A DNA stretch of 64,000 bases from Pseudomonadota bacterium (GCA_021848465.1 JAJZUP010000001.1:62001-126000), one strand, 5' to 3'; counted from the stretch's first letter, positions 54,094 through 62,459 are shown. Numbers and translations: made by a program. Notes: generated by a model from the letters alone, not told the origin.

Positions 54094-54486
54094 TTAATCC
54101 GGGTCAATTCCTTTGATAACCCAGTCCATGGCTTTCTGCTTCCAGTTCGGGTTGGCATTTCCATCCAGGAAGCGCTCTACATCGTAGATGCCGGATTCCC
54201 GGGCCATGCGCTTGGCCTGCATCACCGGGATTGGAGATGACAACACTACGCAGCTGCGCACCATGCCGCACTTCTTTCCATCTTCCTGGGATTTTTTCAG
54301 TATTTCCGGCGCGCCTGGCATCATGATCTTCAAATTACGACTGTCGACAATCACTCCCCATTTTTTACCAGTCAATTGGGCTCTGACCTTCGCAATCTCA
54401 ACCTCATATTTCTTGGCTTCATCAACCGTAAAGTTTTCCGAAAAGGTAAGAAGTACCCCCCAGCTTTCTGTTGCAATACTGTACAT
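54094..54486 (-). CDS. Small STAS/SpoIIAA-like protein
   Basis: The 130-residue soluble protein alternates strands and helices (MYSIATESWGVLLTFSENFT; KKWGVIVDSRNLKIMMPGAP; CVVLSSPIPVMQAKRMARES). This resembles the SpoIIAA/STAS-like fold, but I cannot name a family with certainty. AGGAAA precedes the ATG; the longer frame has no site. It converges on the Cache-CheW gene, and a possible shared role in signalling is a guess. Confidence 0.55.
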   Translation of the reverse strand: MYSIATESWGVLLTFSENFTVDEAKKYEVEIAKVRAQLTGKKWGVIVDSRNLKIMMPGAPEILKKSQEDGKKCGMVRSCVVLSSPIPVMQAKRMARESGIYDVERFLDGNANPNWKQKAMDWVIKGIDPD

Positions 54487-54686
54487 ATTTTCCTCACTCA
54501 CTTTCTCAGCACTTACCACTGCACAACAAGTTGATTTGTCTCCTATGCGCCGCATAGTTTTTGCATGATTGCAGCTAACCAACCTTAGTGGTATCAGATA
54601 ATCCCGATTTTTTTGTAGGAGGATGCCCTGCCGGTAAGGAAATCCTTACCCCGCAAAAAATATCCCATGCATCAGGAAGTATTCCG

Positions 54687-55583
54687 TCACAAAGCAGCAG
54701 GTCGAATGCACTGATGCAATAAGTCCTTGGCCTGTTCTTCGCAAGATGATTTTGTACTGACATCCAGGGTGTTCAGCCACGCCTCGGGAATTGCGTCCGC
54801 ACCGTATAGCGCACCGGCCAGCATCCCCGCAATCGCACCGGTGGTATCGGCATCGCCGCCGCGGTTGACCACATCGACTAGGCAATCTTCAAATGAGTCG
54901 GTATCAAAAAATCCTTGGAACACCGCTCGCAACGTATCGGCTACAAAACCGCTGGGATTTTCGCATTGCCGTACCGCACGGAAACGGAATTCGGAATGCT
55001 GTGCCGCAAGCGGATGCGCGTGTTTGTGCAGCAACTCGTTTTTGGAAGCCCCGCGCAGCGCATCCTGCACCATGAATACCAGACATTCGCAGGCAGCATC
55101 CGACAGCCTGCTGTTATGTGTGACGTGCGCCTGGGCTCGACAGGCTGCACGCACCGCCTCGTCAGGCAGACCGAAAGTGGCAAGCGCTACCGGCAGTACG
55201 CGCATGGCCGCGCCATTGCCGGCATCGTGGTCGGAATAGGGAGCCTCCGGATTGCCGGTCTTGCGAAAGTACAGCAGGTTGCGCCGCACGGTATTGCCGA
55301 TGTCCACCGGCTTGGCGCGCATCCAGGCATCAAAGGCCTGCGCGGCGGCCTGCGCATCGACCTTCCCCTGCGCAAGGATTGCCCCCCCTAATGCAAGCGA
55401 CATGGTGGTGTCGTCCGTCACCTGTCCCGGCTTCAAACGTAGCCAGCCGCCGCCGCATATCTTGCGGTGGACGCCATAGTGCTCACGGATTTCGCGCGGG
55501 CTCATGAATTCCACCGTTGCCCCCAGCGCATCGCCGATGGCAAGGCCAAGATAGGCGGCGGTTGCACGGTCGAGAATGGTCAT
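54687..55583 (-). CDS. draG: ADP-ribosyl-dinitrogenase reductase glycohydrolase DraG
   Basis: DraG (298 residues) removes ADP-ribose from Arg101 of NifH and so turns nitrogenase back on. The dinuclear metal site is seen in TDDTTMSLAL (about 56-65) and NRGGDADTTGAIAGMLAGAL (about 238-257). AIGDALGATVEFM near the N-terminus is also typical. Its partner draT is 40 kb away, at 13904, instead of next to it. It lies downstream of nifQ, from which a repeat separates it. Confidence 0.94.
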   Translation of the reverse strand: MTILDRATAAYLGLAIGDALGATVEFMSPREIREHYGVHRKICGGGWLRLKPGQVTDDTTMSLALGGAILAQGKVDAQAAAQAFDAWMRAKPVDIGNTVRRNLLYFRKTGNPEAPYSDHDAGNGAAMRVLPVALATFGLPDEAVRAACRAQAHVTHNSRLSDAACECLVFMVQDALRGASKNELLHKHAHPLAAQHSEFRFRAVRQCENPSGFVADTLRAVFQGFFDTDSFEDCLVDVVNRGGDADTTGAIAGMLAGALYGADAIPEAWLNTLDVSTKSSCEEQAKDLLHQCIRPAAL

Positions 55584-55598
55584 TCGCAGATTCGCTTT

Positions 55599-55663
55599 GT
55601 GGGAACGGTTTTAGCCGAAAAATTTTTCGGAAACTCCGGTTTCGCGGCTAAAGCCGCTCCCAC
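55599..55663. repeat. REP-like imperfect palindrome between nifQ and draG
   Basis: GTGGGAACGGTTTTAGCC on one side faces GGCTAAAGCCGCTCCCAC on the other, around a small central hairpin (CCGAAAAATTTTTCGG). The sequence GTGGGAGCGGCTTTAGCC is a familiar REP unit in pseudomonads and relatives. It could act as a terminator for the nifB-nifQ operon. Confidence 0.65.
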
Positions 55664-55679
55664 CGATTCCGGCAAATCA

Positions 55680-56261
55680 TTATTCTTCCGGCCCGAAGCA
55701 TCTCAGGTAATCAGTGCAATACTCGCATGACGGGGCACGGCACAAATTCAACCCCTCTTTTTCGCACAACTGCTTATAGAGGAATTTTTTCCATTTCATG
55801 TCGTATTCGTTTTTCGCTGCCAGCCCCGGAAAATTTTCGGTCATCAATTTGCTGAGCCAGTCGCGCGACCACAGCCCGAGGTCCTGCCACAGATGATCAC
55901 TTCCCATGCAGGCTGCAGTAACAATTTCCGCCATCCACTCCTCCGACTGGTCGCGCCGGGCACGGTGTTCGAGCAGCAATGCGAGCACGTCGTCGCGCTC
56001 CAGTGCACGCGGATCGTTCAGAGCCGGCGCAGATTGCCACTTGAAAGCGGTGCCGGGAAAATGCGTCGTCAATAATGCGGCAAACTGCTTGTCCCCTAAC
56101 CCAAGATTTGGCGGCAATACGCCCGCCCCGGCTACTTGGCTTGAAATCATTTGTGCAAACAGGACATCACCGGGCTGCCCGACAGCATGCGCCATCAACT
56201 CCGCATATAACCCTGCGGACTGCGGCGGAACCATGGTATGGCGCATGAGCTCGGGAAACAT
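55680..56261 (-). CDS. nifQ: Molybdenum-handling protein NifQ
   Basis: NifQ (193 residues) is an Fe-S protein that gives molybdenum to FeMo-co synthesis. The hallmark is the C-terminal Cys set CRAPSCEYCTDYLRC (Cys 174, 179, 182, 188; C-x4-C-x2-C-x5-C), which holds the Mo-Fe-S cluster. A helical N-terminal part with QPGDVLFAQMISSQ is also family-like. I take the ATG at 56261, 5 bp after the ferredoxin stop; a longer frame would overlap that gene. It is the last gene of the nifB operon. Confidence 0.92.
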   Translation of the reverse strand: MFPELMRHTMVPPQSAGLYAELMAHAVGQPGDVLFAQMISSQVAGAGVLPPNLGLGDKQFAALLTTHFPGTAFKWQSAPALNDPRALERDDVLALLLEHRARRDQSEEWMAEIVTAACMGSDHLWQDLGLWSRDWLSKLMTENFPGLAAKNEYDMKWKKFLYKQLCEKEGLNLCRAPSCEYCTDYLRCFGPEE

Positions 56262-56266
56262 GACGG

Positions 56267-56626
56267 TTATTTGCTCGGATATTCGATCAGCAGATCTTCG
56301 TCGCGCAGCACCATCTGGCATGCCAGGCGCCATTCGCTGGTCACCACATCATTGACTTTCATGGCTTCGACTTGAGCCTGGGTAATCTTGCCCGACTCTT
56401 TCAGCACCTTGATTTCACGATCGGTCAACGGACCGGCCATTGGTCCCTTGTTGGACAGGTTGGTGACCTTTACCAGGCAGGTCGAGCACTCGCCGTTTTC
56501 GCAGCCGAAGTCGATCGGAATGTGGTTATCCTTGGCCAGTTTCAATACCGTCATGGTGTGGCTTCCGGCGATCGCATAAACGGTCTTGTCCTTGTGCAGC
56601 GGACTGGAAAAAGTGATGTTTGGCAT
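56267..56626 (-). CDS. 2Fe-2S ferredoxin (nif-associated), copy A
   Basis: The 119-residue protein has a plant/adrenodoxin-like [2Fe-2S] binding loop CENGECSTCLVKV (about 44-56) and a distant Cys in RLACQMVL (about 105). An insert of about 30 residues (LSNKGPMAGPLTDREIKVLK) separates them. AGGAG precedes the ATG. It lies between nifQ and another 2Fe-2S ferredoxin, so it probably supplies electrons to nitrogenase or cofactor synthesis. Confidence 0.88.
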   Translation of the reverse strand: MPNITFSSPLHKDKTVYAIAGSHTMTVLKLAKDNHIPIDFGCENGECSTCLVKVTNLSNKGPMAGPLTDREIKVLKESGKITQAQVEAMKVNDVVTSEWRLACQMVLRDEDLLIEYPSK

Positions 56627-56657
56627 TGCAATACTCCTGGTTGGTTGTAGAAAATTT

Positions 56658-56942
56658 TCAGGCTTTGACGACAATGTCTCCGCCCAGCACCTGTGCCTGG
56701 CAGGCCAAGCGCTGGTCTCGCCCGGCCATGTTTTCCTGCAGCACCTTGTCCTCCAGCACCGAGCGCTCGCTCATATACTCCATACCGGAAACGATCTTCA
56801 TGATGCAGGTACCGCATTCGCCTTCGCGGCAACCGTAGGTAATGCTGGCCCCAACCTTCTCGGAGATTTCAATCAAGCGGGTACCGGCGGGCACACTGAT
56901 CGTGACGCCGAGTTTTTCGAAAGTAACGTTTGCCTTAGGCAT
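56658..56942 (-). CDS. 2Fe-2S ferredoxin (nif-associated), copy B
   Basis: The 94-residue protein has CREGECGTCIMKI (about 38-50) and the fourth Cys in RLACQAQV (about 80), a normal [2Fe-2S] ferredoxin pattern. Its start overlaps the end of the flavodiiron gene by 8 bp, so it may pass electrons to that protein. It is related to copy A but shorter. Confidence 0.9.
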   Translation of the reverse strand: MPKANVTFEKLGVTISVPAGTRLIEISEKVGASITYGCREGECGTCIMKIVSGMEYMSERSVLEDKVLQENMAGRDQRLACQAQVLGGDIVVKA

Positions 56943-58212
56943 GGCTGGACTCCTGTGCTAACAATTCGGACATGGAAATAACCCGGCGCTCAAGGTTGCC
57001 GGTCAGATGCTGGGCGAGCTGTTTTCCGAGGTCGCGACAACGTGCCAGTTCCTCCTCGGTCGGGATCAGCCGCGCACGCACGCCCTTGATCGGCACCCGC
57101 AGCTTGAGGCCGCGCAGTCGATCTTCTATCATGTTGATGGCCTCACCGCTCCAGCCGTAGGAACCGAAGGCAGCACCCAACTTGTCGCACACCTTGATGA
57201 CCGCCAGGGATGAGAGCAAATCCCATACGGGTTTCACCGCGTCACCGTTGATGGTGGGTGAACCGATGGCAAGCGCATCCGCCTCCTCGATCAGGTCGAC
57301 AAAAGGCAGCCCCGCACTGGATTGAAGGTCATACAGCGAGACACGCACTCCGGCCTCGGATTCCGCTCCTTCCGCCACCGCTTGCGCCATCCGTGCCGTA
57401 TTGCCGTATGAAGAAATGTAGAACACCAGCAACGACCGGGTTCCGGCGCCGATCTCGTTCGGCAAAAGCGGCGCTGCCAGTTGCCGGTAGCGCTGCATGT
57501 AACTTTGCGGCGCATCACGCAAAACAGGACCATGTGCCGGCGCGATGACGCGCAACGGCAAAGGGGCAAGCAGATCCAGCGCCTCCAGCACATGCTCGCG
57601 GAACGGTCGCATGATGTGCTGGTAATAGTATTCGAACGAAAAGCGGAAATCCCCGACGCGATCATTGAACAAACGCGCATCACAAAAGTGGCACCCGAAT
57701 GCGTCGCCACTGAACAGGATGCCATCCTCTGCAGCCAGCGTGCATTGCGTATCCGGCCAATGCAGGAAAGGCGTGCTGTAAAAGCGTAGTGTGCGGCCGC
57801 CCAGATCGACCGCGTCGCCGGTCTGGACAACTTCGAATGCCAATGTATCGGTCTGCACCAGCGCCTTCAACATCAGTTGCGCCTTGGCCGAAATGTAGAG
57901 CTTAGCCTGCGGTGCACGGCGCATCAATTCCGGCAGCGCACCGCTGTGATCCGGTTCCAGGTGATTCAATACGATGGTGGTAATCTCGTCGTAACGCGCA
58001 ACCTGTTCCAGTCTCGCAAAGAACTCGTCAGCATGCGACGCCTTGACGGTATCAATGACAGCCACGCCATGCTCCCCGCGCACGCAATAGGAGTTGTAAG
58101 TCGTACCGTTGGCCGTGCGCAGGATGATGTCGAACTCACGCAAGGCCGGGTCGAGCGCACCGACCCAGTGGATGCCGGGAGCAATTTCGGTGGCATCCGG
58201 CATCGTCTTCAT
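56935..58212 (-). CDS. Flavodiiron protein (FprA type)
   Basis: The 425-residue protein has an N-terminal MBL-fold diiron domain with HLEPDH (His84, Glu86, Asp88, His89) and further ligands in LHWPDTQC, LFSGDAFGCH and APAHGPV. A C-terminal flavodoxin domain (from about 265; VFYISSYGNTARMAQAVAEG) binds FMN. Such enzymes reduce O2 to water or NO to N2O. In a nif operon it likely protects nitrogenase from O2; that is inferred. It overlaps nifO by 4 bp. Confidence 0.92.
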   Translation of the reverse strand: MKTMPDATEIAPGIHWVGALDPALREFDIILRTANGTTYNSYCVRGEHGVAVIDTVKASHADEFFARLEQVARYDEITTIVLNHLEPDHSGALPELMRRAPQAKLYISAKAQLMLKALVQTDTLAFEVVQTGDAVDLGGRTLRFYSTPFLHWPDTQCTLAAEDGILFSGDAFGCHFCDARLFNDRVGDFRFSFEYYYQHIMRPFREHVLEALDLLAPLPLRVIAPAHGPVLRDAPQSYMQRYRQLAAPLLPNEIGAGTRSLLVFYISSYGNTARMAQAVAEGAESEAGVRVSLYDLQSSAGLPFVDLIEEADALAIGSPTINGDAVKPVWDLLSSLAVIKVCDKLGAAFGSYGWSGEAINMIEDRLRGLKLRVPIKGVRARLIPTEEELARCRDLGKQLAQHLTGNLERRVISMSELLAQESSHA

Positions 58213-58637
58213 TCTGCGGCCTTCGGCTCAGGGCAAGGTTCGGAGCGATGACAAATCGGACATGGCTCGGATTTGGGTTGCGAGTCGTTCAGGCCGATCC
58301 AGGCATCGACTGCTGCCGCATCGAAACCCGCGCGCAGCACACCGTCCACTTCCATCAGCGGGCGTTTTATGAACAGCGGCTCCTGCAACATCAGCTCCAG
58401 TGCAGCATCAGCATCAAATGTGGCTGGATCGATCTCGCCGGACTTCACGCGCGGCGCAGCCATGTTGAACCATTTCTCAACCGGCAGCTCACCAAAAAAT
58501 GCGTGCAATTTCTCGGCCGTCCATTTTTCGGTAAGGATGTTTTTTGCCAGAACGGTGTGGCCCGATGATGCCAGCCACATCTTCTGTTTAGTGTTGTTGC
58601 CGCAGCCCGGTTTTTCGTAAAAAACGACCGTCGCCAT
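58209..58637 (-). CDS. nifO: Nitrogenase-associated ArsC-like protein NifO
   Basis: The 142-residue protein has an ArsC/Spx-like thioredoxin fold (MATVVFYEKPGCGNNTKQKM; IKRPLMEVDGVLRAGFD) and a C-terminal Cys-rich tail (PCPICHRSEPCPEP). The family is the nitrogenase-associated protein often called NifO. The tail may bind metal. AGGAG precedes the ATG at 58637. The role is unclear; Azotobacter NifO affects molybdenum use. Confidence 0.88.
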   Translation of the reverse strand: MATVVFYEKPGCGNNTKQKMWLASSGHTVLAKNILTEKWTAEKLHAFFGELPVEKWFNMAAPRVKSGEIDPATFDADAALELMLQEPLFIKRPLMEVDGVLRAGFDAAAVDAWIGLNDSQPKSEPCPICHRSEPCPEPKAAE

Positions 58638-58648
58638 TATTGACTCCT

Positions 58649-58903
58649 TCACGCGGCCAGTTTCTGCACCGGGATTCCGGTCAGCGATCCCGGCGGGTTG
58701 ATCGCCACACCGCTCTCATCGAGGATTGCGCCTTCGATCGGACAGATGCTGGCACATTGCGGATCGGCAAAGTCGCCGGCGCACTCGGTGCACTTGCTCG
58801 CATCGATCAGGAAGTGCGGTTTCGCCTCATAGATGGCCTTGCTCTGGCACAAAGGCTCGCAAGCGTAGCAGTTGACGCAGGATTCAATGATTTCGAGTGC
58901 CAT
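58649..58903 (-). CDS. 4Fe-4S ferredoxin downstream of nifB
   Basis: The 84-residue protein has two cluster motifs: CVNCYACEPLCQ (about 9-20, last Cys followed by Q) and CTECAGDFADPQCASICP (about 38-55). This FdxN/YfhL-like protein usually sits after nifB and serves FeMo-co synthesis or nitrogenase. It lies 12 bp after nifB. Confidence 0.9.
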   Translation of the reverse strand: MALEIIESCVNCYACEPLCQSKAIYEAKPHFLIDASKCTECAGDFADPQCASICPIEGAILDESGVAINPPGSLTGIPVQKLAA

Positions 58904-58915
58904 GATGCTCTCCCT

Positions 58916-60472
58916 TTATGCAGCCTTCTGCGCAGTTTCCGGCTTCGCTTCCAGCTTGCCCGCCGCGCGCATCTCTTCATACACCTTCAGCACCGCGTCC
59001 TCGATGGGTTCCATCGCATGCTCGCCGTTGGGCTGTATGCCGGCGGCTTCGAGCGGGCCCCAAGGTTCGTAACCGACCTTGCTGCACAGCACCACCTCGC
59101 AGCCCGCCAGTTCACGTATGGTCACGTCCAGTGCGCTCTCGCCGTCGCCGCAGGTGTCACCGCCTTCGCAGTAGGGGATAGTCTTGCGGTGACCGATGAA
59201 GCGCACGCCCTCGCCTGATGCTTCGTAAATCAGGAACTCGCCCGCGTGGCCGAAGTGTTCGTTGATGACGCCACCACCCTTGGTGGCGACTGCCATCAGC
59301 ACCGGACGTGTGGCTGCCTTTTTCAGACCCTCGATGCTGACCAGCTTGGGCGCCGCTTTGGCCTTGTGCTTGCTCTCCAGTTCTTCGTTGATGGCGGCAT
59401 GCACTTCGGCACGCATCTTCATCACAGCGGCGTAGTCGATGTCCATCGCCTCGATCTTGTCCAAGGTAAACTCCGCACCACGGTCTTCGCCCAGCAGGCC
59501 CACCGCATCGGCGCGGCACTGGCGGCAATGGCGCATCATGTTCATGTCGCCGGCGCAGGCATCCTGCAAGGCTTGCAGTTCCTCGTGGGTCGGGCCGCGC
59601 TGGCCGGTCAGGCCGTAGTAGGTACCATGCTCTTCTTCCGAAATCAGCGGCATCACGTTGTGCAGGAAAGCGCCCTTGGCCTTCACAATCTTTGACACTT
59701 CTTCCAGGTGCTTGTCGTTAATGCCGGGGATCATTACTGAATTCACTTTGACCAGGATGCCCTTGGCGACCAACATCTCCAGCCCTTTCTGCTGCTGGGC
59801 AATAAGAATCTCGGCGGCCTCGCGGCCCTTGATGCGCTTGTTGTTCCAGAAAATCCACGGATAGATCTGCGCGCCCACGTCGGGATCGACGCAATTGATG
59901 GTGATGGTCACGTGGTCGATGTTGTACTTCGCCAGCTCCTCCACGTTCTCCGGCAGCGCCAGACCGTTAGTGGAAACGCACAGCTTGATGTCCGGCGCCT
60001 GCTCGGCCAGTGCGCCGAAGGTGGCGAAGGTGCGTGCCGGATTGGCCAGCGCATCGCCGGGGCCGGCGATGCCCAGCACTGTCATCTGCGGGATGGTCGC
60101 CGCCACAGCCAGCACCTTCTTAACTGCCTGCTTGGGATTAAGCACCTCGGACACCACGCCCGGACGCGACTCATTGGAGCAATCGTACTTGCGGTTGCAG
60201 TAGTTGCACTGGATGTTGCAGGCCGGCGCGACGGCCACATGCATACGCGCGAAGTAGTGGTGCGCCTCTTCGGAATAGCAGGGGTGGTTCTTCACCTTGT
60301 CGCGGATATGATCCGGCAGGTGGCTCATCTGGTCGTCAGTAGAGCCGCAGGAACCGGCGGAGCAGCCGCTGGATTTGGACGTTGCGCGCAGCGCCTCGTT
60401 TGCTCCCTCGCCCTCCGGGAGAGGGTTGGGGTGAGGGAAGCTCGCTGCGTTATTGATGACGGGTAATTGCAC
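58916..60472 (-). CDS. nifB: FeMo-cofactor biosynthesis radical SAM protein NifB
   Basis: NifB (518 residues) builds NifB-co, the 8Fe-9S-C core of FeMo-co. The radical SAM motif is CNIQCNYC (Cys85, 89, 92) and the S-adenosylmethionine contacts include GIAGPGDALANP. The C-terminal part (about 385-500; RPVLMAVATKGGGVINEHFG) is a NifX-like domain. Residues about 12-25 (PHPNPLPEGEGANE) come from an inserted palindromic repeat, not from the family. It heads the operon nifB, ferredoxin, nifO, flavodiiron gene, two ferredoxins, nifQ, behind a sigma-54 promoter. Confidence 0.97.
   Translation of the reverse strand: MQLPVINNAASFPHPNPLPEGEGANEALRATSKSSGCSAGSCGSTDDQMSHLPDHIRDKVKNHPCYSEEAHHYFARMHVAVAPACNIQCNYCNRKYDCSNESRPGVVSEVLNPKQAVKKVLAVAATIPQMTVLGIAGPGDALANPARTFATFGALAEQAPDIKLCVSTNGLALPENVEELAKYNIDHVTITINCVDPDVGAQIYPWIFWNNKRIKGREAAEILIAQQQKGLEMLVAKGILVKVNSVMIPGINDKHLEEVSKIVKAKGAFLHNVMPLISEEEHGTYYGLTGQRGPTHEELQALQDACAGDMNMMRHCRQCRADAVGLLGEDRGAEFTLDKIEAMDIDYAAVMKMRAEVHAAINEELESKHKAKAAPKLVSIEGLKKAATRPVLMAVATKGGGVINEHFGHAGEFLIYEASGEGVRFIGHRKTIPYCEGGDTCGDGESALDVTIRELAGCEVVLCSKVGYEPWGPLEAAGIQPNGEHAMEPIEDAVLKVYEEMRAAGKLEAKPETAQKAA
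60398..60439. repeat. Palindromic repeat inserted in frame in the nifB 5' end
   Basis: The plus strand carries GCTCCCTCGCCCTCCGGGAG followed by AGGGTTGGGGTGAGGGAA. Reversed, it begins TTCCCTCACCCCAACCCTCT and shares 24 bases without change with the repeat at 63032. It encodes PHPNPLPEGEGA in NifB. Confidence 0.8.
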
Positions 60473-60507
60473 GGTTCACTCCTTCGCAGTGGTTTGACTG
60501 GATTTGA

Positions 60508-60522
60508 GCAAACTGCGTGCCT
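60508..60522 (-). promoter_or_regulatory. Sigma-54 promoter of the nifB operon
   Basis: The minus strand reads AGGCACGCAGTTTGC. GG-N10-GC and the TTGC are exact; only the first base differs from TGGCACG. It is 36 bp before the nifB ATG. Confidence 0.82.
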
Positions 60523-60583
60523 GCCACTAGCCTGCACTTAATTTATTGTTTTATAAAGAATCCGACTGCCATGAATATTCAAC

Positions 60584-60632
60584 TGTTGTAAAAATCACAG
60601 GGGCGGCAAGCCCGGTTGTGAGGAAGGCAACA
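60584..60632. promoter_or_regulatory. Two NifA sites upstream of nifB
   Basis: TGTTGTAAAAATCACA (60584-60599) and TGTGAGGAAGGCAACA (60617-60632) both fit TGT-N10-ACA. They start 33 bp apart, which is about three helical turns, so two NifA oligomers could bind on the same face of the DNA. They lie about 70 and 103 bp from the -24 element. Confidence 0.75.
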
Positions 60633-60707
60633 AATTTGGAAGGGCTGCATTTCGCCACAATCAACAATATTTTGCACTATACACGCAAATAATGTAAAAA
60701 TGCCCCC

Positions 60708-62171
60708 ATGTCATTGACCCAATATCAATTTTTGGATGCATACAACCCGTGGTGGAACGACGGCGAGGCGGCGTTTGCCGGTCTGCCGGAGTTTCATCGT
60801 GATGTGTTCGACGACCTCTACGCCGACATCCAGCGCCTGCCGCAGATGATCTCGGTGACCGGGCCGCGCCGGGTGGGTAAGAGCACTTTGCTCCGGCAAT
60901 GTATTCGCAAGCTGATTGCTGAGAACGGCGAGGCCCAAGCGCAACGCATCGTCTATTTCACGATGGACGACCCGGCGTTGCTGCTGCCGCACATGGACAT
61001 GGACCGCTTCTTCGAAGAACTGGTGGCCGAGTTTGCCAGTCGCGCAAAAGATGGCCCGGTGTACCTGTTCCTAGACGAGATACAGAAATTTCCGCGCTGG
61101 GAGCTATACCTCAAGAAGCATTACGACTTGAAGACGCCAGTGCGCTTCGTGGTGTCGGGCTCGGCGTCCGCGCCCATCTTCCGCAAGTCGCGCGAAAGTT
61201 TGTTGGGGCGGATACATGATTATCAGGTGTTACCGTTTTCATTCCGTGAATATGTAGGATTTCATAGCGGTGATGCTCGATATTCTTTGGGGGCTCAGGC
61301 CTTTCGAGAGGCAGCAATTCCCGAAGCTAGAATTCAAGAAAAAGTTGAAAACTTCATCGGACTCCTCCGAGCATTTATCGCGCTAGGTATATCTGGTTCT
61401 AGTACGATCGGCGCAGGAGAGATTGATCAATATTTTTTCGAAGGCGGATTCCCCGAAGTCTGGCAACTTCCCGACATCCTCGCCAAACAGGAATACCTCT
61501 ACCAGAACCAGATCGAGCGTGTGATCTTCGAGGACTTGCTGGTGGCAGCCGAATTCCGCAAACCGGAGATGCTGCGCCGCTTCTATCTCGGCCTGCTGGC
61601 CGAGCCGGGACGGGAAACTAACATCACCAAACTCGCAAAAGATATTGCCATTGCTCCGGGCACGATTACCACCTATTTCCCTTTGCTGGAAGCAACCGAT
61701 TTGGTATGGCGCTTGCACAAATACACCGGTAGCAAGGCCACGGCGAAGGCGGGCAATTTCAAGAGCTATCTCGTCGATCTCGCGGTGCGCAATGCGGTGA
61801 TGAAACTCACGCCGGAACGCCTGATGGCGGATGAGCCGGTGCTGGGCCTGTATGCGGAGAACATCGTCGCCAACCACCTGCGCCGCTGGCCGGGACTGGT
61901 GGAGTTGGCCTACTACCGCGAACGCAATAACGAACTGGATTTCATCGTCGACCTGGGTGCAACGCGCATCGGCATCGAGGTCAAATACCGTGCGGCACTG
62001 AATGAGAACGAACTGAACAAGAGCCGCGCCATCGCCGAGACGCTGGGCTGCGAGGCCTACGTCGTGGTGTGCAAGGAGCGCCCGGAAGTTGAGTTGGAGC
62101 AGCGCTTGCAACAGAAATCAAAGGTTCCTCTCGCCGTTGTTCCCTTGGCTGATTTCCTGCTGTTGTTCTAA
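60708..62171 (+). CDS. AAA_14/DUF4143 ATP-binding protein
   Basis: The 487-residue protein has Walker A TGPRRVGKSTLLRQ (about 50-63), Walker B YLFLDEIQKFPRWE, a VVSGSASAPIF sensor region, and a C-terminal DUF4143 domain with nuclease-like residues (ELDFIVDLG...IGIEVKYR). Such proteins are common in mobile and stress-linked gene sets; function is unclear. The middle (about 61200-61440) is much richer in A/T than the two ends, which suggests a recombinant segment. It is divergent from nifB. Confidence 0.85.
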   Translation: MSLTQYQFLDAYNPWWNDGEAAFAGLPEFHRDVFDDLYADIQRLPQMISVTGPRRVGKSTLLRQCIRKLIAENGEAQAQRIVYFTMDDPALLLPHMDMDRFFEELVAEFASRAKDGPVYLFLDEIQKFPRWELYLKKHYDLKTPVRFVVSGSASAPIFRKSRESLLGRIHDYQVLPFSFREYVGFHSGDARYSLGAQAFREAAIPEARIQEKVENFIGLLRAFIALGISGSSTIGAGEIDQYFFEGGFPEVWQLPDILAKQEYLYQNQIERVIFEDLLVAAEFRKPEMLRRFYLGLLAEPGRETNITKLAKDIAIAPGTITTYFPLLEATDLVWRLHKYTGSKATAKAGNFKSYLVDLAVRNAVMKLTPERLMADEPVLGLYAENIVANHLRRWPGLVELAYYRERNNELDFIVDLGATRIGIEVKYRAALNENELNKSRAIAETLGCEAYVVVCKERPEVELEQRLQQKSKVPLAVVPLADFLLLF

Positions 62172-62313
62172 CAGGCTGTTGAAAAACGTAGCGAGGATGG
62201 TCAGATGCAAGGCGCACGGGACGCAGCGACCGTGACATATCAAGTAGATAGGCAAGGGAGCGAGTACCGCGCAACGCCGCAGATGACCACCGCAGTAGTT
62301 TTTCAAAAGCCTG
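62172..62313. repeat. Small inverted-repeat element (CAGGCTGTTGAAAAAC family)
   Basis: The left end is CAGGCTGTTGAAAAAC; the right end reversed is CAGGCTTTTGAAAAAC, a 16-bp inverted repeat with one mismatch. The 142-bp body has no gene. Similar elements with TTGAAAAAC ends are scattered in many proteobacteria. It lies right after the ATPase stop codon. Confidence 0.7.
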
Positions 62314-62360
62314 CCAAGGCAATCTTTCCACTTCGCTTGTCCGCCTAATCGCATCAGCTC

Positions 62361-62376
62361 TGTAGCGAACCCAACA
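62361..62376. promoter_or_regulatory. NifA-type site of the second Fe-S oxidoreductase
   Basis: TGTAGCGAACCCAACA fits TGT-N10-ACA, about 62 bp upstream of the -24 element at 62430. Confidence 0.55.
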
Positions 62377-62429
62377 AAAGCCGCTGCATCTGATGCACCG
62401 GCTTTATCATTTTGCGACAGCAGCGGGGC

Positions 62430-62444
62430 TGGCACTGTATTTGC
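62430..62444 (+). promoter_or_regulatory. Sigma-54 promoter of the second Fe-S oxidoreductase
   Basis: TGGCACTGTATTTGC is an exact TGGCAC-N5-TTGC. The -12 end is only 15 bp before the ATG, so the message would have almost no leader. Confidence 0.8.
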
Positions 62445-62459
62445 CTCTGTCTCCGCATC

